A stretch of 64,000 bases of DNA from contig NZ_LDPO01000002.1 of assembly GCF_001021505.1 (NCBI RefSeq), forward strand, positions 186,001 through 250,000. The letters are read 5' to 3'. Position 1 is the stretch's first letter, and each line of letters begins with the position of its first letter. Below the pieces are notes generated by a model, which saw only the letters and a program-made list of their open reading frames with translations, was not told the DNA's origin and did no database searches. Both the position numbers and the translations under genes were made by a program. The DNA comes from Mycolicibacter heraklionensis (GTDB lineage: Bacteria; Actinomycetota; Actinomycetes; Mycobacteriales; Mycobacteriaceae). Of this stretch, positions 1-11,708 are shown piece by piece.

Positions 1-497
1 AGGTAGCCACCCGGTTTCAGCACCCGCGAAGCTTCCGTCAGGAAACGCGCGCGGGACGGAAAGTGGAAAATGCACTCGACAGCCAGGACGCGGTCGAAGG
101 AGCTGTCCCCGAACGGCAACTGACAGGCGTCGGCTTCAACCCAGGAAATTGCGTTGCCGCGGGAAGGCTTGCTCTCAGCCTCGGCGATTGCGAGCTGGCG
201 CTGGTCGATGTTCAGGCCCGTGAGATCCATGTCGGAATGCGTGGCGTTGATCTGGCGGATGGTTCCGCCGAATCCGCAGCCGACATCCAGCAACCTTTGT
301 CCGTCGGCAACCTTTCCGGCCGCGAACAGCACGCCGTTCATCTGCTCCATGGCGGCGACGTAGTCGGTCAGGGTGCCGTCAGCGACCTTGGGGCTCTCCC
401 AATAGCCCCAGTGCACCTGGTCTTCCCACAGTTGGCCGAATTTGCCACGGTTTGAGCGGTCATCAATCAGCAAGTCGAAGTAGGGCAGGTCAGGCAT
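1..497 (-). CDS. class I SAM-dependent methyltransferase, truncated by the left edge
   Basis: The reading frame opens with ATG at 497-495 and runs off the left edge, so only about 165 N-terminal residues are visible. It shows a Rossmann methyltransferase core: motif I LLDVGCGFGGT binds S-adenosylmethionine, followed by a QLPFGDSSFDRV segment (motif II) and a VLKPGGY loop (post II/III). The N-terminus (MPDLPYFDLLIDDRSNRGKF) resembles small-molecule O- or C-methyltransferases of the UbiE/Coq5-like group rather than RNA or DNA enzymes. Substrate unknown. It is transcribed in the same direction as the coiled-coil genes and is separated from 586 by 88 bp. Confidence 0.8.
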   Translation of the reverse strand, partial: MPDLPYFDLLIDDRSNRGKFGQLWEDQVHWGYWESPKVADGTLTDYVAAMEQMNGVLFAAGKVADGQRLLDVGCGFGGTIRQINATHSDMDLTGLNIDQRQLAIAEAESKPSRGNAISWVEADACQLPFGDSSFDRVLAVECIFHFPSRARFLTEASRVLKPGGY

Positions 498-585
498 CCG
501 CGGACGCTATCACGACTCGGCTTCGAGCACCGGAAATGATTAGCCTGGCGGTCGCCTACAGCCAGCAAGGAGTCATCGGACGCCC

Positions 586-1629
586 CTAGCCGGCGTCCTG
601 CTCCGCTTCGGACGTTTCCGCCTCCTCAGCAGCGGGCGGGTCGGAAAGGTCGGCCAGTTTCGGGCTGTCGCCGACGGCGGTGTCGATCCAGTTTCTGATC
701 TCGCTGAGGTGGGTGACGATTCCGGCCCGCTCGCGCTTCAGCAGATCCACTTCGGCCTGCGTGCGCTCGGTGAGCACCTTGGCTTCGCGCTTGGTGCTGG
801 CGATCAATGAGGAGGCCTCCAGTCGGGCTTCCTTGTCGAGCTTGGCGATGTTGGCCTCGGCCTGCTCCCACGCCGTCTTCATCTTCTGGTCCAGGCGGTG
901 CTGGGCCTCCCGACGGTTGCGTTCGTCCTCTTCCCAGGCCAGCTTGATCTGTTCGTCCAGGGATTCCTGGGCCGCGCGGCGGTTGCGCTCGTCCTCTTCG
1001 GCCAGGCGCTGGTACAGCTCGCGGCGGCTGCGTTCGGCCTCCTCGATTTCCTGGGCGATGCGGCTGCGCTCCTCGTGCGCGATGCGCAGGATCTGCTCGG
1101 CCTCCTGGGTGGCGGCTTCGAGGATCTTCGTCCGGCGGGCGTTGGTGGATGTCTGGAACTCGGCGAGCGCCTCACTGGCCGCGGCTCGGTCGTGTTTGGC
1201 CGCTTCCAACTGCTCACGCAGTTCCCCGGTCAGCGCTTCGGCATCCTGGCGGGCCAGTTCCTTGGTCCGCCGCGCCTCCTCGGAGGCGATGCGCATCATT
1301 CGCGCAATGCGGTCGGACATGCCCTCGACGGAGTCCACCGGTCCGGTGACCTGCTCGAACTGCGTTCGCAGTTGGGACAGCTCGGCGGTGAGGCGTTGGC
1401 GCTCCGATTCCGCTTCGGCGGTCATCCGCACGACGTCGTTCTGCAACCGGGTGACCTCGGCGGCGAGCTGTTCGCGGTCGAGGAGCGTTTGCGATTTGGT
1501 CGCTTCGAGGGATTTGTTGCGGTCCTGCAGGATATCGATTTCGTGGTGTAGACGCGCGATGTAATCGGAGACCTCGTTGCGATCGAAACCGCGCATCTGC
1601 GTTTCGAATTCGGGAATCTCTAGCGCCAC
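586..1629 (-). CDS. DivIVA-like coiled-coil protein, copy 1
   Basis: A protein of about 347 residues that is almost entirely helical coiled coil. The N-terminus (LEIPEFETQMRGFDRNEVSDYI) fits the DivIVA/GpsB signature, a hydrophobic lead followed by RGFDxxEVxxYI, which in Wag31-type proteins binds curved membrane at poles and septa. I place the start at GTG 1629 because AGGAG lies 7 bases upstream and this aligns with the start of the neighbouring paralogue; a GTG at 1647 would add six residues. The middle carries a 22-residue repeat (LAEEDERNRRAAQESLDEQI, then AWEEDERNRREAQHRLDQKM). The C-terminus ends in an acidic tail. The role is inferred: a scaffold in cell-envelope growth or division. 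It is not Wag31 itself, which sits elsewhere beside the dcw genes. Confidence 0.8.
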   Translation of the reverse strand: MALEIPEFETQMRGFDRNEVSDYIARLHHEIDILQDRNKSLEATKSQTLLDREQLAAEVTRLQNDVVRMTAEAESERQRLTAELSQLRTQFEQVTGPVDSVEGMSDRIARMMRIASEEARRTKELARQDAEALTGELREQLEAAKHDRAAASEALAEFQTSTNARRTKILEAATQEAEQILRIAHEERSRIAQEIEEAERSRRELYQRLAEEDERNRRAAQESLDEQIKLAWEEDERNRREAQHRLDQKMKTAWEQAEANIAKLDKEARLEASSLIASTKREAKVLTERTQAEVDLLKRERAGIVTHLSEIRNWIDTAVGDSPKLADLSDPPAAEEAETSEAEQDAG

Positions 1630-1740
1630 CGGCGTACTCCTAAGCACCTGACAGTTTCGGTCTTCGGTTCGATGGGCAACCAGCGTTCAACCGAGTTGGC
1701 TTGTGCGCGAAGCCAAATGGGCATGCTCACTCAAAGTCAC

Positions 1741-1840
1741 CGTGCGACGGAGCGTATCAGACCTGCCAGTCCATGTCACCGGTCTCACAGTGGGTAAACG
1801 TCCCCTTGATCGCGGACGGTTTTCGCGAAACAAGGACTCC
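1741..1840. repeat. noncoding copy of a tandem duplication (partner 2985-3085)
   Basis: This stretch, upstream of coiled-coil copy 1, matches 2985-3085. Shared blocks are GCGACG, AGCGTA, CAGAC, TGTCACC and TTTTCGCGAAAC in the same order. TGTCACC and TTTTCGCGAAAC are 46 bases apart in both copies. In the partner copy TTTTCGCGAAAC is coding (C-terminus of the third coiled-coil gene); here it lies in untranslated DNA. The rest of the 1630-1898 gap shows no convincing gene. Confidence 0.7.
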
Positions 1841-1898
1841 TTTGCCGGTCGACCGGATACGCGGTTGGTTTCCGGCGTCGACAGCTGTATTCGCTCGT

Positions 1899-2873
1899 CT
1901 AGCCCGCGGCGTCGTCGCCGACGACGGTGTCGATCCAGTTCCTGATTTCATCGAGGTCGGCGACGATCCCGCCGCGTTCGCGCTCCAGCAGACTCACTTC
2001 CCGCTGGGCGCGTTCCCCGAGCAGTCCGGCCTCGCGCTCGGCGGTGGCGATCAGCACTGCAGCCTCCGAACGCGCCGCTTTGTCGAGCTCGTCGATGGTG
2101 GCCTCGGCCCGCTCCCGCGCCGCCTTGAGCTGCTGGTCCAGCCAGTGCTGCGATTCCCGGCGATTGCGTTCGTCCTCTTCCCAGGCCAGCTTGACCTGCT
2201 CGTCCAGGGCTTCCTGGGCCGCCAGGCGGGTTCGTTCATCCTCCTCGGCCAGGCGCCGGTACACCGCGCGCCGGCTACGTTCGGCGGCTTCGATCTCCTG
2301 AGCGATCCGGTCGCGTTCTTCGTGCGCCAGCCGGAGGATCTCGTCCGCCTCGGCGGTCGTCATTTCCAGGATTTTCGCCCGGCGAGCGTTGGCGGCGGCG
2401 TGCAACTCGGCCATCGCGTGGTTGGTGGCGTCCCGGTGATATTTGGCCGCCACCAACTGTTCGCGCAGTTCCTCGGTCAGCGATTCCGCCTCCCGCCGAG
2501 CCAAATCCTGGGTGCGCCGCGCCTCCTCGGAGGCGATACGCAGCATTCGCGCGATGCGGTCGGACATCCCGGCTACGGCGTCGACCGGCTCGGTGGCTTG
2601 CTCGAACTGCCCACGCAGCTGCGCCAATTCGGCAATCAGTTCGCGTCGTTTCGTATCGGTGTCGGCGGTCCTCCGCACGATGTCATTCTGCAGCCGCGTT
2701 ACCTCGGCCACGAGTTGTTCGCAGTCAGACCCAGCCTGCGCCTTGACCGCATTCAGGGATTTCGCGTGCTCCTGCAGGATTTCAATTTCATGGTGGAGAC
2801 GCGCAATGTAATCGGCAACCTCATTGCGATCGAAACCGCGTATCTGCGTTTCAAAAGCCGGAATATTCAGCAT
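1899..2873 (-). CDS. DivIVA-like coiled-coil protein, copy 2
   Basis: This 324-residue protein is a clear paralogue of the gene at 586-1629. It has the same DivIVA-type lead (MLNIPAFETQIRGFDRNEVADYI), the same block GMSDRIARMxRIASEEARRT near residue 110, the same EEDER-containing 22-residue repeats, and the same end motif EIRNWIDTxVGD. Copy 2 stops shortly after that motif and lacks the acidic tail of copy 1. Start ATG 2873 (or GTG 2876) follows a strong GGAGGAG about 8-11 bases upstream. No enzymatic motif is present. A structural role at the membrane is inferred from the fold only. It is probably cotranscribed with the other two coiled-coil genes. Confidence 0.8.
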   Translation of the reverse strand: MLNIPAFETQIRGFDRNEVADYIARLHHEIEILQEHAKSLNAVKAQAGSDCEQLVAEVTRLQNDIVRRTADTDTKRRELIAELAQLRGQFEQATEPVDAVAGMSDRIARMLRIASEEARRTQDLARREAESLTEELREQLVAAKYHRDATNHAMAELHAAANARRAKILEMTTAEADEILRLAHEERDRIAQEIEAAERSRRAVYRRLAEEDERTRLAAQEALDEQVKLAWEEDERNRRESQHWLDQQLKAARERAEATIDELDKAARSEAAVLIATAEREAGLLGERAQREVSLLERERGGIVADLDEIRNWIDTVVGDDAAG

Positions 2874-2984
2874 CACCGGATCGACTCCTCCTCACGGCGG
2901 GGCCTGCCCTTCGGCCCGACGATGCCAGGCATTCAACCAGGTAAAAATGCTAATAAAGGCGTGTCGGCCGTTGCGATCAAGCCG

Positions 2985-3085
2985 CCGCGCGACGAAGCGT
3001 AGCAGACGTGCGCAGAGGTGTCACCGAGGAACCTAATGGAGAAAAGCGGGCTCAGCGCGGGCGATTTTCGCGAAACCAGGTTCCT
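2985..3085. repeat. partner copy of tandem duplication (1741-1840)
   Basis: This segment covers the 5' region of coiled-coil copy 2 and the last codons of the coiled-coil gene at 3052-3831. The offset to the other copy is about 1,245 bp, which gives the size of the duplicated unit. Both copies contain the palindrome TTTCGCGAAA (1821-1830 and 3066-3075). Confidence 0.7.
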
Positions 3086-3831
3086 CTGGCTGACAATGCA
3101 GATTCCCGATCCGCCTGATGCGAAGTATTAACGTGAGTTTCGGGATTAACTTGCGTCGGCCGATGAGCTTGGGTGGTCGAGCGTTCTATCTGGTCGACGA
3201 TTTTCGCGCGCGCATCGATGAGTTCGGCCAGGCGGCGTTGGGCGTCTGCGACGTGGCTGGTGATCGCCTGGTTCATTTCGGTCAATATCGCCGAGGCGTG
3301 ACTCTCGGCCTCCTTCATGATTTCGGCCGCGCTCAGCACGGCCTGCCGCCGCAGGTGCGCGGCCTGCGCCCGCAGGTGTTTGTGCTGGGTTTCCAGCTCG
3401 GCCCGCAGCTCAGCCGCCTCGCGGCGCTGCGCCTCAGCGTCGGCGAGGACCGCCGCCGCCTCATTCTCGGCAGCGGCCCGCAATTCGTCGGCAAAGCGTT
3501 GCGCCTCCGCGCGAATATCGTCTGCTTCGGCAACCGCGCCGTTGAGGATTCCGGACAGTCGATCACTTAGATCGACAATGTCGCCCGGAATCGCTGAGGC
3601 CAATGCGTTGAACTTCGCAGAGGCGGATTCCAGGTTCGCTTGCGATTCACTGAGCTGGTTTGTCAGCGCGACTATCCGCGATCCATCGCGCGGCATATGC
3701 GCCTCGATGTCACTGACGGTGCCTTGCGCGTAGTGCGAATCGATCTGAAGCGACAGCCGCTCCAACTCCAAACCCCTGGAGCGCTGCTCGTGCTCCAACC
3801 GGTACCAGTCATCAGGCTCGTCGGAGTTCAC
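3052..3831 (-). CDS. coiled-coil protein, third member of the trio
   Basis: A 259-residue protein starting at GTG 3831. From about residue 60 it is an alanine- and glutamate-rich long helix (AEADDIRAEAQRFADELRAAAENEAAAVLADAEAQRREAAE) similar in texture to the C-terminal helices of DivIVA and to ATP synthase b-subunit stalks; this is shared composition, not proof of homology. It lacks the RGFDRNEV lead of its two downstream neighbours. No signal peptide or membrane span is seen. It lies 37 bp downstream of hisI on the same strand and could be read from the his operon. The name and function are unknown; partner of the DivIVA-like pair is the best inference. Confidence 0.7.
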   Translation of the reverse strand: MNSDEPDDWYRLEHEQRSRGLELERLSLQIDSHYAQGTVSDIEAHMPRDGSRIVALTNQLSESQANLESASAKFNALASAIPGDIVDLSDRLSGILNGAVAEADDIRAEAQRFADELRAAAENEAAAVLADAEAQRREAAELRAELETQHKHLRAQAAHLRRQAVLSAAEIMKEAESHASAILTEMNQAITSHVADAQRRLAELIDARAKIVDQIERSTTQAHRPTQVNPETHVNTSHQADRESALSARGTWFRENRPR

Positions 3832-3867
3832 AGTCCGCCAGCATACCGCTCCGCCGCTATCAGCGAA

Positions 3868-4227
3868 TCAATCTGCGGGACCGAGCAACACGTCCGCATC
3901 GAAACAGCTGTGATCACCGGTATGACAGGCCCCGCCGGTCTGATCGACCGTCAGCAGCACCGTGTCACCGTCGCAGTCCAGCCGCACCGAATGCACATGC
4001 TGGGTGTGGCCAGAGGTCGCGCCCTTGATCCACTGTTCGTTTCGTGATCGCGAAAAATACGTCGCCTCACGGGTTGCCAGGGTGCGCGCCAAAGCGTCAT
4101 CGTCCATCCAGGCGACCATGAGCACGTCGCCGCTGCCCCGCTCTTGAACCACTGCTGCGATCAGCCCCTCGGCGTTTCGCTTGAGCCGGGCCGCGATCGC
4201 CGGATCCAATCCGCTCATCGCACTCAT
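3868..4227 (-). CDS. hisI: phosphoribosyl-AMP cyclohydrolase HisI
   Basis: Third step of histidine synthesis: opens the adenine ring of PR-AMP to give ProFAR. The 119-residue protein has the family hallmarks: [10 protein letters not shown] near residue 40, [17 protein letters not shown] at 58-73, the metal-binding DCDGD near 84-88, and [13 protein letters not shown] near 98-109 with the conserved cysteines. It is a stand-alone HisI without HisE fusion, the usual mycobacterial arrangement. Start ATG 4227 overlaps the hisF stop as ATGA; a second ATG three codons later is possible. It is the last his gene of the operon. Confidence 0.96.
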   Translation of the reverse strand: MSAMSGLDPAIAARLKRNAEGLIAAVVQERGSGDVLMVAWMDDDALARTLATREATYFSRSRNEQWIKGATSGHTQHVHSVRLDCDGDTVLLTVDQTGGACHTGDHSCFDADVLLGPAD

Positions 4228-5009
4228 CTCACTGTGATCCCCTCCGCCGCCATCGCCGCTTTGACCTGGCCGATGGTCAGTTCCCGGAAGTGAAACACGC
4301 TGGCCGCCAGAACCGCATCGGCACCCGCGGCGACCGCCGGGGCGAAATGCTCCGCCGCACCGGCTCCCCCACTGGCGATCACCGGTACGCTCACCGCGGC
4401 CCGGACCGCGCGCAGCATCGACAGGTCGAATCCGGCTTTGGTGCCGTCGGCATCCATCGAGTTCAGCAGGATCTCCCCGACGCCGAGCTCCACTCCGCGG
4501 ACTGCCCATTCGACCGCATCGATACCGGTGCCCTGCCGGCCGCCGTGGGTGGTGACCTCCCATCCGGACGCGGTGGGCGGCGAACCGGCCGGGACGGTGC
4601 GGGCGTCCACCGACAGCACGATGCACTGGGAGCCGAATTGGCGGGACAACTCCGCCAACAGTTCCGGGCGGGCTATCGCGGCGGTGTTCACCGACACCTT
4701 GTCCGCGCCGGCCCGCAGCAACACGTCGACGTCGGCGACCGTGCGCACTCCGCCGCCGACGGTGAGCGGGATGAACACCTGATCGGCGGTGCGCGCGACG
4801 ACTTCGAGCATGGTGGCCCGGCCCGACGACGACGCCGTCACGTCGAGGAAGGTCAGCTCGTCGGCACCCTCGGCGTCATAGGCCGCGGCCAGTTCGACCG
4901 GGTCGCCGGCATCGCGCAGGTTCGCGAAGTTGACGCCCTTGACGACCCGGCCGCCGTCGACGTCCAGACACGGAATGACCCGTACCGCCACATCACTGCG
5001 CTTATGCAT
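4224..5009 (-). CDS. hisF: imidazole glycerol phosphate synthase subunit HisF
   Basis: Cyclase subunit that joins with HisH to make imidazole glycerol phosphate and AICAR. A (beta/alpha)8 barrel of 261 residues: [15 protein letters not shown] (catalytic Asp16), [43 protein letters not shown] and [12 protein letters not shown] phosphate-binding loops are all intact. I chose ATG 5009, which fits the length of the family. An in-frame ATG at 5069, two bases after the impA stop, would add 20 residues of low-complexity sequence (see the separate entry). The stop overlaps the hisI start by 4 bases. Confidence 0.96.
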   Translation of the reverse strand: MHKRSDVAVRVIPCLDVDGGRVVKGVNFANLRDAGDPVELAAAYDAEGADELTFLDVTASSSGRATMLEVVARTADQVFIPLTVGGGVRTVADVDVLLRAGADKVSVNTAAIARPELLAELSRQFGSQCIVLSVDARTVPAGSPPTASGWEVTTHGGRQGTGIDAVEWAVRGVELGVGEILLNSMDADGTKAGFDLSMLRAVRAAVSVPVIASGGAGAAEHFAPAVAAGADAVLAASVFHFRELTIGQVKAAMAAEGITVR

Positions 5010-5069
5010 CGGTCCCAGCTTCGCCTCTCCTGCGTCGAGCCTCGCTGAACCGCTGCGTTGTTGTTCCAT
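5010..5069 (-). other. in-frame 20-codon leader between impA and hisF (possible MIRU-like unit)
   Basis: Open in the hisF frame from ATG 5069 to the hisF start. It would encode [20 protein letters not shown], which is not part of the HisF barrel. A short in-frame unit that starts at one stop codon and ends at the next start is the arrangement described for mycobacterial interspersed repetitive units (MIRUs) inside operons. I cannot confirm repeat copies elsewhere from this window. Confidence 0.4.
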
Positions 5070-5070
5070 G

Positions 5071-5886
5071 TCAGTAGTCCCCCGGTGCGCCGACTCGCTT
5101 GAGGATGTCGAGAATCTGATCGTGCGCCCCCGGCGCGGCGACCAGCGCCGAGTCCGACTGGGACGTCCACGGTGCGCCGGCCAGGTCGGTGACGACGCCG
5201 CCGGCCGCCCGCACCATGGCCACGCCCGCGGCGTGGTCCCAGATGTGGTCACCGAAGCTGATCGCACCACCGAGAGTTCCATCGGCGACGTAGGCCAGGT
5301 CGATTCCGGTGGCGCCGTGCATCCTGGTCCGCGAGGTCACGCGGGTAAGGCCTTCGAGCACCGCAAGCCGGTAGCGGCCGGGGAACCGGCCCCGCCACTC
5401 GACGTTGAAGGTGCCGATGCCGACCAACGAGTCGGCCAGGTCGACGGGTTTCAGTTGCGGCTGCGTCACCCCGTTGCGCATCAGCGGGCCGCCGGCGACC
5501 GCGGTGTAGCGCTGGTCGGCGAACGGCAGCCAGGTCAATCCCGCGACCGGCTCGCCGTCGCGCAGCAGCCCCAGCAGGATCGCGGACATCGGCGATCCCG
5601 CGGCGTAGTTGAAGGTCCCGTCGATGGGATCCAGCACCCACACCATCGGCGAATCGATCGGCGGCCCACCGAATTCCTCGCCGTGCACCCCGATTCCGGT
5701 GGCCGCCACCAACGCCTCGGTGATCTGGCGTTCCAAGGCGAGGTCGACCTCGGTGGCGAAGTCGTTGGCACCCTTGCGGACCGCGGAGTCGGCCCGGTGG
5801 CCGGCGAGGAAGGGCTCGGCGGCGACATCGAGGATCTCTGATGCCGCTGCGACCAGCGCATCCAGATCCGCGGTGTCCAGCGCCAT
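5071..5886 (-). CDS. impA: inositol-monophosphatase-family phosphatase ImpA
   Basis: 271-residue Mg-dependent phosphatase. The metal and phosphate motifs are visible: GEEFGG near residue 70, [15 protein letters not shown] near 82-96 and [16 protein letters not shown] near 220-235. In mycobacteria this gene lies inside the his operon between priA and hisF, as here. Its family includes inositol-1-phosphatases and also histidinol-phosphate phosphatases of the HisN type. The location makes a histidinol-phosphate role attractive, but the sequence alone does not decide. It starts 6 bases after the priA stop. Confidence 0.9.
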   Translation of the reverse strand: MALDTADLDALVAAASEILDVAAEPFLAGHRADSAVRKGANDFATEVDLALERQITEALVAATGIGVHGEEFGGPPIDSPMVWVLDPIDGTFNYAAGSPMSAILLGLLRDGEPVAGLTWLPFADQRYTAVAGGPLMRNGVTQPQLKPVDLADSLVGIGTFNVEWRGRFPGRYRLAVLEGLTRVTSRTRMHGATGIDLAYVADGTLGGAISFGDHIWDHAAGVAMVRAAGGVVTDLAGAPWTSQSDSALVAAPGAHDQILDILKRVGAPGDY

Positions 5887-5892
5887 GTCGGG

Positions 5893-6657
5893 CTACTCCT
5901 GCACCGTGGACAGCGCCTCGGGCAGAGTGAACCGGCCGGCGTAGAGGGCCTTGCCGACGATCGCGCCCTCCACGCCGCGGCCGACCAGCGTGGCGATCGC
6001 CCTCAGGTCTTCCAGACTCGACACTCCCCCAGACGCGATCACCGGAGCGTCTGTGCGGTCGGCGACTGCGCCGAGCAGCTCCAAGTTGGGTCCGCCCAGC
6101 GTGCCGTCCTTGGTCACATCGGTGACCACGTAGCGTGAACAGCCTTCGGCGTCAAGACGTTCCAGTACCGGCCAGAGATCACCGCCGTCGGTCTCCCAGC
6201 CGCGGCCCCGCAGCCGGTGGATGCCGTCGGGATGATCGGGGTCGATCTGCACGTCCAGCCCGACCGCGACCTTCTCACCGTGTTCAGCGATCGCACGCGC
6301 GCACCACTGTGGGTGTTCCAAGGCAGCCGTGCCCAGGTTCACCCTGGCGCAGCCGGTGGCCAGCGCCGCCGCCAGCGACTCGTCGTCGCGGATGCCGCCG
6401 GACAGTTCGACCTTCACGTCAAGGCGCCCAACGACATCGGCGAGCAGCTCGCGGTTCGACCCACGCCCGAACGCGGCGTCCAGGTCGACCAGGTGGATCC
6501 ATTCCGCGCCGTCGCGCTGCCAACCCAGCGCGGCGTCCAGCGCCGAACCGTACTCGGTCTCGCTGCCGGCCTTGCCCTGCACCAGGCGCACCGCGCGCCC
6601 GTCGACCACGTCGACGGCCGGCAACAGAACCAGTGCCTTCTTCACAGCAGTACTCAC
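5893..6657 (-). CDS. priA: bifunctional isomerase PriA (HisA/TrpF)
   Basis: Converts ProFAR to PRFAR in histidine synthesis and, in actinobacteria, also isomerises phosphoribosyl anthranilate for tryptophan. Barrel motifs are complete: [18 protein letters not shown] with catalytic Asp16, [30 protein letters not shown], and [15 protein letters not shown] with catalytic Asp180. The GWETDGG loop is the PriA-type specificity loop seen in M. tuberculosis. Start GTG 6657 overlaps the hisH stop (GTGA) behind GGAGG; a GTG at 6645 would match the M. tuberculosis N-terminus more closely. Confidence 0.95.
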   Translation of the reverse strand: MSTAVKKALVLLPAVDVVDGRAVRLVQGKAGSETEYGSALDAALGWQRDGAEWIHLVDLDAAFGRGSNRELLADVVGRLDVKVELSGGIRDDESLAAALATGCARVNLGTAALEHPQWCARAIAEHGEKVAVGLDVQIDPDHPDGIHRLRGRGWETDGGDLWPVLERLDAEGCSRYVVTDVTKDGTLGGPNLELLGAVADRTDAPVIASGGVSSLEDLRAIATLVGRGVEGAIVGKALYAGRFTLPEALSTVQE

Positions 6658-7273
6658 AGTGCCTCCACCCAGTTGCTCAACAGTGTCGCCCCGGCATCCC
6701 CACTCTTTTCGGGGTGAAACTGGGTGGCGGCCAACGGCCCATCCTCGACAGCCGCCACGAACGGTACCTGATGGGTAGCCCAGGTCACCAAAGCCTCCGG
6801 ACGGCCCTCCCAACGCTGTGCGGCATAGGAGTGCACGAAGTAGAACCGGGTGTCGGCGTCCAGTCCGGCGAACAGCGTGCTGCCGGGTGGGGCATCGACG
6901 ACGTTCCAGCCCATGTGCGGGATCACCGGGGCGTCCAGTCGGGTGACCGCACCCGGCCACTGGCCGCAGCCGGCCGTGTCCACCCCGAACTCGACGCCAT
7001 GCGCGAACAGGATCTGCATGCCGACGCACACTCCGAGCACCGGGCGGCCGGCCTGCACCCGTTCGGCGATGATCTTGTCGCCGTTGACCTTGCGCAGTCC
7101 GGCCATGCACGCCGCGTACGCCCCGACTCCCGGCACCAGCAGTCCGTCGGCGTCGGCGGCGGCGTCGGCATCGGCGGTCACCTCGACCTGAGCGCCGACC
7201 CGTTGCAGCGCTCGCTGGGCTGAGCGCAGGTTCCCAGAACCGTAGTCCAGGATCACCACCCTGGCAGAGCTGC

Positions 7274-7277
<4 letters not shown>
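6654..7277 (-). CDS. hisH: imidazole glycerol phosphate synthase glutaminase HisH
   Basis: Class I glutamine amidotransferase of 207 residues that feeds ammonia to HisF. The triad is visible as Cys84 in LGVCVGMQ, His188 and Glu190 in FHPEKSG. The N-terminal [10 protein letters not shown] and LLVPGVGAY (oxyanion region) are standard. GTG start overlaps the hisB stop by 4 bases. Confidence 0.96.
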
Positions 7278-10343
<3,066 letters not shown>

Positions 10344-10449
10344 CAGGCCGGTGTTCACGTCGTCCATTGTCCCAGAGCAGCCCAACCGGTTTTCGCCGCG
10401 CGTCATTACAGTGGGATCACGCCTCATTGACTGATCGAATGGAGCCGCC

Positions 10450-10842
10450 ATGGCACAGGACCAAGAGTTGCCGCGAGTGTTCCCGCGCTGGAGCGACAGG
10501 TTGCAGATCAAATACATGAATCCGGTGGTGAAACCGCTGTCCCGGTTTCTTCCCGGCATGTCGGTGATCACCCATCGGGGACGCAAGTCCGGAAAGCCCT
10601 ACGAGACCGTGGTGACGACCTACCGCAAGGGCAACCAACTGTCGATCGCGCTGGGCCACGGCAAGACGGACTGGGCCAAGAATGTGCTGGCCGCCGGCGA
10701 AGCCGATGTCCGGCTGTTCCGCAGTGAACTGCACGTCACCAACCCACGCATCCTGCCGGCCGGCTCGGGTGACACGTCGCTGCCGTTGGCGGTGCGCCTG
10801 CAGAACCGCAAGGTCGCGGTGCTCGTCACCGATATCAGCTGA
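10450..10842 (+). CDS. deazaflavin (F420)-dependent nitroreductase-family protein
   Basis: 130-residue split-barrel protein of the Ddn/PNPOx-like family. The core [31 protein letters not shown] and the segment [16 protein letters not shown] are typical of enzymes that use reduced F420. A gene of this kind also sits divergently beside hisD in M. tuberculosis (Rv1598c). Start ATG 10450 follows GGAG five bases upstream. Physiological substrate unknown; no hallmark separates quinone reduction from nitro reduction. Confidence 0.85.
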   Translation: MAQDQELPRVFPRWSDRLQIKYMNPVVKPLSRFLPGMSVITHRGRKSGKPYETVVTTYRKGNQLSIALGHGKTDWAKNVLAAGEADVRLFRSELHVTNPRILPAGSGDTSLPLAVRLQNRKVAVLVTDIS

Positions 10843-10850
10843 GACCAGCC

Positions 10851-11708
10851 CTACATGTCCAACCCGATGTCGAGCACCTGCACCGAATGGGTGAGGCCGC
10901 CCACGGCCAGGTAGTCGACTCCGGTGGCGGCGTAGGCAGCCGCGCTGTCCAGGGTCAGCCCACCAGATGACTCCAGCAGCACACCCGGTGCGCGCGAATC
11001 GCGCCGCTGCACCGCCATCTGCGTCTGCCAGACCTCGAAGTTGTCCAGCAGCACCAGCTCGGGCGCCTCGGCGAGCACCTCGTCGAACTGCTCGAGCGAG
11101 TCCACCTCGACCTCGCAGGGCACGTCGGGGGCGGCCGCCCGGACCGCCCGCAGCGCCGCGGCCACCGAACCCGCCGCGGCAACATGGTTGTCCTTGATCA
11201 GCGCGGCATCGCCCAGACCCATCCGGTGATTCACCCCGCCACCGACGCGCACCGCGTACTTCTGCAGCACCCGCAGGCCGGGCAACGTCTTGCGGGTGTC
11301 GCGGATGCGCGCCGACGTACCGTCTACGGCGTCGACCCAGGCCGCGGTGGCGGTGGCGACCCCGGACAGATGGCAGACCAGGTTGAGCATGGTGCGTTCG
11401 GCGGTCAGCAGGCCGCGGGTGTCGGCCTGCAAGCTCAGCACCGATGCGCCGGCTGGAAGCCGGGCGCCGTCGGCCACCTTGTCCAATACCCGGTAGCCGT
11501 CGGCTCCGAGAACCTCGTCGAGCACCAGCAGGGCCAGGTCGACCCCGGCGATCACCCCGGGCACGCGGGTGACCATGGCCGCTTCGGCTGTCACGCCGGC
11601 GGGGACCGTCGCGGCGGTGGTGACATCGGGCCCGTAGCGCAGATCCTCGTCGAGCGCGCGGGCGATGACGTGGCGCGCCTCGTCGAGTTCGGTCTCGGAC
11701 AGCATCAC
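10851..11708 (-). CDS. nadC: nicotinate-nucleotide pyrophosphorylase NadC
   Basis: Makes nicotinate mononucleotide from quinolinate and PRPP; 285 residues. Recognised by RTMLNLVCHLSGVATATAAWV, RDTRKTLPGLRVLQKYAVRVGGGVNHRMGL with the PRPP/quinolinate lysine and arginines, LIKDNHV, EVEVDSLEQ and LLDNF. Last gene of nadA-nadB-nadC; its start overlaps the nadB stop by 4 bases. Confidence 0.96.
   Translation of the reverse strand: MMLSETELDEARHVIARALDEDLRYGPDVTTAATVPAGVTAEAAMVTRVPGVIAGVDLALLVLDEVLGADGYRVLDKVADGARLPAGASVLSLQADTRGLLTAERTMLNLVCHLSGVATATAAWVDAVDGTSARIRDTRKTLPGLRVLQKYAVRVGGGVNHRMGLGDAALIKDNHVAAAGSVAAALRAVRAAAPDVPCEVEVDSLEQFDEVLAEAPELVLLDNFEVWQTQMAVQRRDSRAPGVLLESSGGLTLDSAAAYAATGVDYLAVGGLTHSVQVLDIGLDM

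Noticed and set aside
1701..3002. Plus-strand frame across the coiled-coil paralogue
   Set aside because: Translation mirrors the repeat of the real gene, and the minus strand has a ribosome site and a family motif.
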